From CAYFVU01 sp964594775 (GTDB lineage Bacteria > Spirochaetota > Spirochaetia > DSM-16054 > Sediminispirochaetaceae): 9,365 bases of DNA. The stretch lies in the NCBI GenBank assembly GCA_964594775.1, contig CAZQNO010000091.1, positions 1 to 9,365 on the forward strand, in the 5' to 3' direction. The notes beneath the pieces were generated by a model. The model ran no database searches. It was not told the origin of the DNA and saw nothing but the letters and a program-made list of their open reading frames with translations. The position numbers and the translations under genes are program-made. Below are positions 6,298-9,365 of this stretch, one piece after another; within the stretch, counting starts at the first letter, position 1; every line of letters begins with the position of its first letter.

Positions 6298-7573
6298 GTG
6301 GGCGAATTCTTCCGGCCCTGCGGGCGGGGAAAAAAGAGGCGCCAACGGCGACCATCAGGGTAAAAAAACCGGCGGAGAAGATCTCGATAAACCGCAGGCG
6401 TATCGGAATCTTCTCAAGATAGTAGTTTTCATCGAAAATGGTGATCTCTCCTATCGCCCCGTCACCGAATGCCCGTGAGACAAAAACAGCGATACCGTTT
6501 ATCGCACCTTCTAAACCGGAAATTATCCCGTTTATATTGACCGCTAGGGTCAAGCCAAGCCCCATCCCAAGCAGCATCCCGGTGAGGCCGATAAAGAAAC
6601 CAGTAGCGATAAACGACCGCACGATATCCTTCGGATGAACCCCCGTACTCTTGAGCACGGCAATTTCCGGCTCCTTATCGAGTAGCAACATTATCATTGA
6701 CGATGAAATATTGAATGAGGCAACAATCACGATGATAATCATGATAAATATAAGAAGATTTCTCGTGGTTTTAAAGCTCTCGAGCATAGGTTTTTCTAAA
6801 TTGTACCAGGTATATACATACCAGTCCGCCGAAACGGCCGACCGTATATCGGCGGCGATGCGGTTGACCTTCCGGTAGGGATCATCGGTCTTCACCGCGA
6901 TTATCCTGTCCGATGACTCGGAAAAGAGCGCTCTCCCCTTCTCCATCGATATATACATGCTTAAGGAATCAAGCTCGTAGTAGCCTGTCGAAAAGACGCC
7001 GGTGACGAGGAAGTTTGAGGGGCGAAGTATCGGCTTTCTTCCCGGCATCGTCTTTGCAGTGAGGAGTTTTACCCGGTCTCCGGCGGAGACACCGAGTTTT
7101 CTCGCCACCTCTTCGCTTAAGAGGGCTTTTCTCGGACCATCGAGATCGAAACTCCCTCCACTGAAGCTAAGATACTCCTGCAGCATCGGATCATCTCTAT
7201 AGTAATCCTCCGGGACGCTGCGGATAGATACTCCGGTTCTGCCGACGGGAGAATAGACGAGTCCTTCGCCGAAAACCACCTCAAAGGTCCGTTCTACCCC
7301 CGTAATCGAGCGTACGCGATCAATGGTATTTTGGATGTCGCCATCAGCCATTTTTGCGTAGGACTTTAGCTGGAGATGATATGACCCGACTTCGATGAAT
7401 CGACGGGTGATCCCCTCTATCATTCCGCCGGACACCTCTAGTACTACGATAAGCGGAATGAGGGAAAAACCTACGCCTAAAACGGCGCCTATGAGGTGAC
7501 GGGTAACGGTACCGCCGGCCTTCGAGCCGAAAAGGGTTCTGAATCCCAAAAAAAGTGGACCGGAAAGTCCCAT
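6275..7573 (-). CDS. LolC/LolE-family lipoprotein-releasing ABC transporter permease
   Basis: Second permease of the Lol-like transporter, complete at 432 residues. One hydrophobic helix lies at about residues 27-47, followed by a large periplasmic-type domain (about 50-270). Three further helices lie at about 272-297, 319-346 and 395-415, the four-helix LolC/E layout. Family-like strings are GYYELDS (197-203), IAVLKSTGV (304-312) and YYLEKIPI (384-391), the last resembling the conserved motif before the final helix; the protein ends in PLDILRRH. It parallels the upstream permease motif by motif, so the two probably form a heterodimer around the LolD ATPase. The ATG at 7571-7573 is preceded by a good ribosome-binding site (GGGGGAG) directly after the lolD stop. 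The 3' end carries the -35 part of a candidate promoter for mcsA. I cannot tell which permease is LolC and which LolE. Confidence 0.88.
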   Translation of the reverse strand: MGLSGPLFLGFRTLFGSKAGGTVTRHLIGAVLGVGFSLIPLIVVLEVSGGMIEGITRRFIEVGSYHLQLKSYAKMADGDIQNTIDRVRSITGVERTFEVVFGEGLVYSPVGRTGVSIRSVPEDYYRDDPMLQEYLSFSGGSFDLDGPRKALLSEEVARKLGVSAGDRVKLLTAKTMPGRKPILRPSNFLVTGVFSTGYYELDSLSMYISMEKGRALFSESSDRIIAVKTDDPYRKVNRIAADIRSAVSADWYVYTWYNLEKPMLESFKTTRNLLIFIMIIIVIVASFNISSSMIMLLLDKEPEIAVLKSTGVHPKDIVRSFIATGFFIGLTGMLLGMGLGLTLAVNINGIISGLEGAINGIAVFVSRAFGDGAIGEITIFDENYYLEKIPIRLRFIEIFSAGFFTLMVAVGASFFPARRAGRIRPLDILRRH

Positions 7574-7581
7574 ATCTCCCC

Positions 7582-8274
7582 CTATCGTCTCTCGAGTATT
7601 CCGCTGCTCAAATGATAATGTGAATCTCCCCTGCCGATCATCCTCCTGTCGTGAGTTACTACCAAGAGGGATGTTTTGTAGCTTCTCGTCAGGGAGAAAA
7701 GCAGATCCTCCACTATCTGCGAATTGTCCTCATCCAGATTCCCCGTAGGCTCATCGGCCAAGATGAGGGAGGGGGTGTTTATCATCGCCCGGGCAACGGC
7801 AACCCTCTGCCGTTCTCCTCCGGAGAGCTGGGAGGGAAAGTGAGAGACCCGGTCGCTCAAACGCACCGCCTCCAGCAGCCCCAGAGCTCTCTCGCTTGCC
7901 GATTTTTTCTTTTCCCCCGCCATGAAGGCGGGGAGCATGACGTTTTCCAAGGCGGTGAAATCTCGTAATAAATAGTGAAACTGAAATATGAAACCGAGGG
8001 ATTTGTTTCGATATACGGTGAGTTCCTCTTCGCCGGCGCGGTCGATCCGCAGCCCGCAGGCCTCTATCGTTCCAAAACTCGGATAATCGAGACCGCCGAT
8101 GAGATTAAGAAGAGTACTCTTTCCGCTGCCGCTGTCGCCGGTAATTATCACGATCTCTCCGCTCTCAATAGCGAGCTCGACGCCTCTGAGGATGTGAAGT
8201 TCTTCCGGTCCGTTGAGATAGGTCTTTCCTATGTCCTTGAGATCTGCCAATCGCATTTTTCTCGTATCATTCAT
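7582..8274 (-). CDS. lolD: LolD-like ABC transporter ATP-binding protein
   Basis: Cytoplasmic ATPase that should power the two flanking LolC/E-like permeases. The 230-residue length is normal for LolD. Visible motifs are Walker A GDSGSGKST (residues 46-54), Q-loop Gln98 in FIFQFHYLL, signature LSGGERQRV (150-158), Walker B LILADEPTGNLDE (170-182) and H-loop His208 in VVTHD. The FQFHYLL and DEPTGNLD strings are typical of the LolD/MacB/FtsE branch. The ATG at 8272-8274 was chosen because it overlaps the upstream permease stop by 8 nt, suggesting translational coupling; the ribosome-binding site there (GAGAG) is weak. An internal Met7 is an alternative start without a better site. The next permease starts 8 nt after the stop. 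All catalytic motifs look intact. The general ABC assignment is near certain; Lol rather than another export system rests on the context. Confidence 0.9.
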   Translation of the reverse strand: MNDTRKMRLADLKDIGKTYLNGPEELHILRGVELAIESGEIVIITGDSGSGKSTLLNLIGGLDYPSFGTIEACGLRIDRAGEEELTVYRNKSLGFIFQFHYLLRDFTALENVMLPAFMAGEKKKSASERALGLLEAVRLSDRVSHFPSQLSGGERQRVAVARAMINTPSLILADEPTGNLDEDNSQIVEDLLFSLTRSYKTSLLVVTHDRRMIGRGDSHYHLSSGILERR

Positions 8275-9365
8275 CTCTCAGTATCTCCACCACATAGATT
8301 TCGCTGCTCCTCTTAGATGCGGCATACGCGGCAAGGGTCGAAGATACCACCGCGAAGAGGAAGATGAAAAAGAACTCGGGAAAGAGCACCCGCGAGGGTA
8401 CTTCTTGGATGTAGAAATAGGCGGGGGAAAAGAGCGAGAAACGGCCGCCGTAGGACCCGGTAATCGGTGCGAGAAGGAATTCTATCGTAAGCAATACTCC
8501 GTTGACCACCCGCTCGGCAAAGGAGAAAATTTCGTTTATATGCCCGCTTATCAGCAAACCCCCGATCGATCCTATCAGCGCACCGGCAAGTCCAATAACC
8601 ACTCCCTCAAAGAGAAAAATATTGCGTATGGTCCTTCCTGCGGCCCCCAATGAACGGAGAACCGCAATCTCATCCCTCCGTTCCATCACCGACCGCTCAA
8701 GAGAATTTTTAATGTTTACCGCAACCACAATAAAAATCAGTCCGATGAGAAGCATCATTGCGAGCTTCTCTACGCGGAGGGCGCCGAAGAAGGCACGATT
8801 ATACTCCCTCCAATCAACGATTTTATACTCCTTCGGCACGAGGGAACGTAATCTCTCAAGGGCGCCGTCTATTCGATAGCGGTTGGAAAGCTTGACCCCT
8901 ATTACCCTTTCCGTCCCCTTCGACGCTATTGCTTCAAGCCCTCCGATCTCGATAAAACCGAAGCTTGAATCGAACTCGTAATATCCGCTGCGAAAAATTG
9001 CCCGCACGTGAAATTCGACACTTGAGGGTCTAAGAGAGGTGAAGGAAGTACCCGACATTGCAACGATCTCGACCGTTTCTCCCACATCCACGGCAAGACG
9101 CCGGGCCAGTTCGCTGCCCAGCATGATGCCGGATCCGCCGCGAAGGTCCGCATCTCCTCGGATAACATTGAGTCTTTCCATCATATCGGGATCGAGCATC
9201 GCCGCGTCATCGGGAATGCCCCGTATCACACAAGAGCGATAATCGCCGAAGCCTCCTCTTATCAGACTCTGCGTTTCCCGGAAGGGCAGGACCGTTTCGA
9301 TCCCCTCTATATTCCGCATGTTCTGCAAAAGTCGCTCATCCGCCCCAGTAGACGGCGTCCCGTAC
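8267..9365 (-). CDS. LolC/LolE-family lipoprotein-releasing ABC transporter permease (5' end outside window)
   Basis: Inner-membrane permease of the MacB/FtsX-LolCDE type, expected to help extract lipoproteins from the inner membrane for delivery to the outer membrane. The frame stays open to the right edge, so the N-terminus and first membrane helix are missing; about 365 residues are visible. They comprise a soluble periplasmic-type domain (roughly visible residues 1-190), then three hydrophobic segments at about 200-222, 250-273 and 330-350, the usual three C-terminal helices of the family. Family-like motifs include IAVLRSLGA after the second helix and FYIQEVP before the last. The stop codon overlaps the start of the downstream ATPase gene by 8 nt, and another permease of the same type follows, giving the lolC-lolD-lolE order. 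A MacB-like or other FtsX-domain exporter is possible, but the paired permeases favour Lol. A TTG at 9326-9328 is not the true start. Confidence 0.85.
   Translation of the reverse strand, partial: YGTPSTGADERLLQNMRNIEGIETVLPFRETQSLIRGGFGDYRSCVIRGIPDDAAMLDPDMMERLNVIRGDADLRGGSGIMLGSELARRLAVDVGETVEIVAMSGTSFTSLRPSSVEFHVRAIFRSGYYEFDSSFGFIEIGGLEAIASKGTERVIGVKLSNRYRIDGALERLRSLVPKEYKIVDWREYNRAFFGALRVEKLAMMLLIGLIFIVVAVNIKNSLERSVMERRDEIAVLRSLGAAGRTIRNIFLFEGVVIGLAGALIGSIGGLLISGHINEIFSFAERVVNGVLLTIEFLLAPITGSYGGRFSLFSPAYFYIQEVPSRVLFPEFFFIFLFAVVSSTLAAYAASKRSSEIYVVEILRDE

Noticed and set aside
6246..6300. CIRCE element or CtsR heptad operator ahead of mcsA.
   Set aside because: Neither the TTAGCACTC-N9-GAGTGCTAA inverted repeat nor a GGTCAAA-type direct repeat is present; only the ACTAWW hexamers were found.
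1..9365. CRISPR array, tRNA or rRNA gene, insertion sequence, or phage genes.
   Set aside because: No regularly spaced repeats, no tRNA-like cloverleaf that I could recognise by eye, and no transposase, integrase or phage-like reading frames; nearly all bases belong to the listed minus-strand genes.

Overview
The window is 9.4 kb of densely packed DNA in which every supportable gene lies on the minus strand, so transcription runs from the right edge (9365) to the left edge (1). The combination suggests a diderm bacterium carrying a Firmicutes-type McsA/McsB/ClpC quality-control module beside a LolCDE-type lipoprotein-release transporter and a Gld-type ABC exporter. A free-living spirochaete (Spirochaeta/Sediminispirochaeta-like) is my best guess. 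This is inference from gene content, not from a phylogenetic marker.

Layout in transcription order: (1) a LolC/E-like permease, 5' end cut by the window edge (8267-9365); (2) a LolD-like ATPase (7582-8274), overlapping it by 8 nt; (3) a second LolC/E-like permease (6275-7573), 8 nt further on. Then, after a 29-nt gap holding a plausible internal promoter, come (4) mcsA (5718-6245), (5) mcsB (4675-5721, TTG start, 4-nt overlap with mcsA) and (6) clpC (2155-4662). After a 71-nt gap follows (7) an RNase Z (1151-2083). Last come (8) a GldA-like ABC ATPase (492-1146) and (9) a GldF-like ABC-2 permease (47-502), both of which look broken by several internal deletions.

The Lol block should release lipoproteins from the inner membrane. 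McsA, McsB and ClpC should form a protein-degradation relay, with ClpC as the AAA+ unfoldase for ClpP and McsB/McsA as arginine kinase and activator. The ctsR gene that normally heads this operon in Firmicutes is not between lolE and mcsA. Instead a near-consensus promoter overlaps three tandem ACTAWW hexamers just upstream of mcsA.

The most interesting signal is McsB. Two positions considered catalytic throughout the guanidino-kinase family are changed: the second Glu of NEEDH is Lys113 and the Cys of the CPTN-GTG motif is Ser159. The nucleotide-loop residues and the C-terminal RDxxRA phospho-arginine motif have also drifted. ClpC nevertheless keeps both N-domain Glu residues used to bind phospho-arginine. 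The protein may be a pseudokinase adaptor or a kinase with altered chemistry. The second notable signal is the decay of the Gld-like exporter: at least four apparent deletions in the ATPase and one or two in the permease, removing Walker A, the Q-loop region and the segment after Walker B, yet nearly all in frame.
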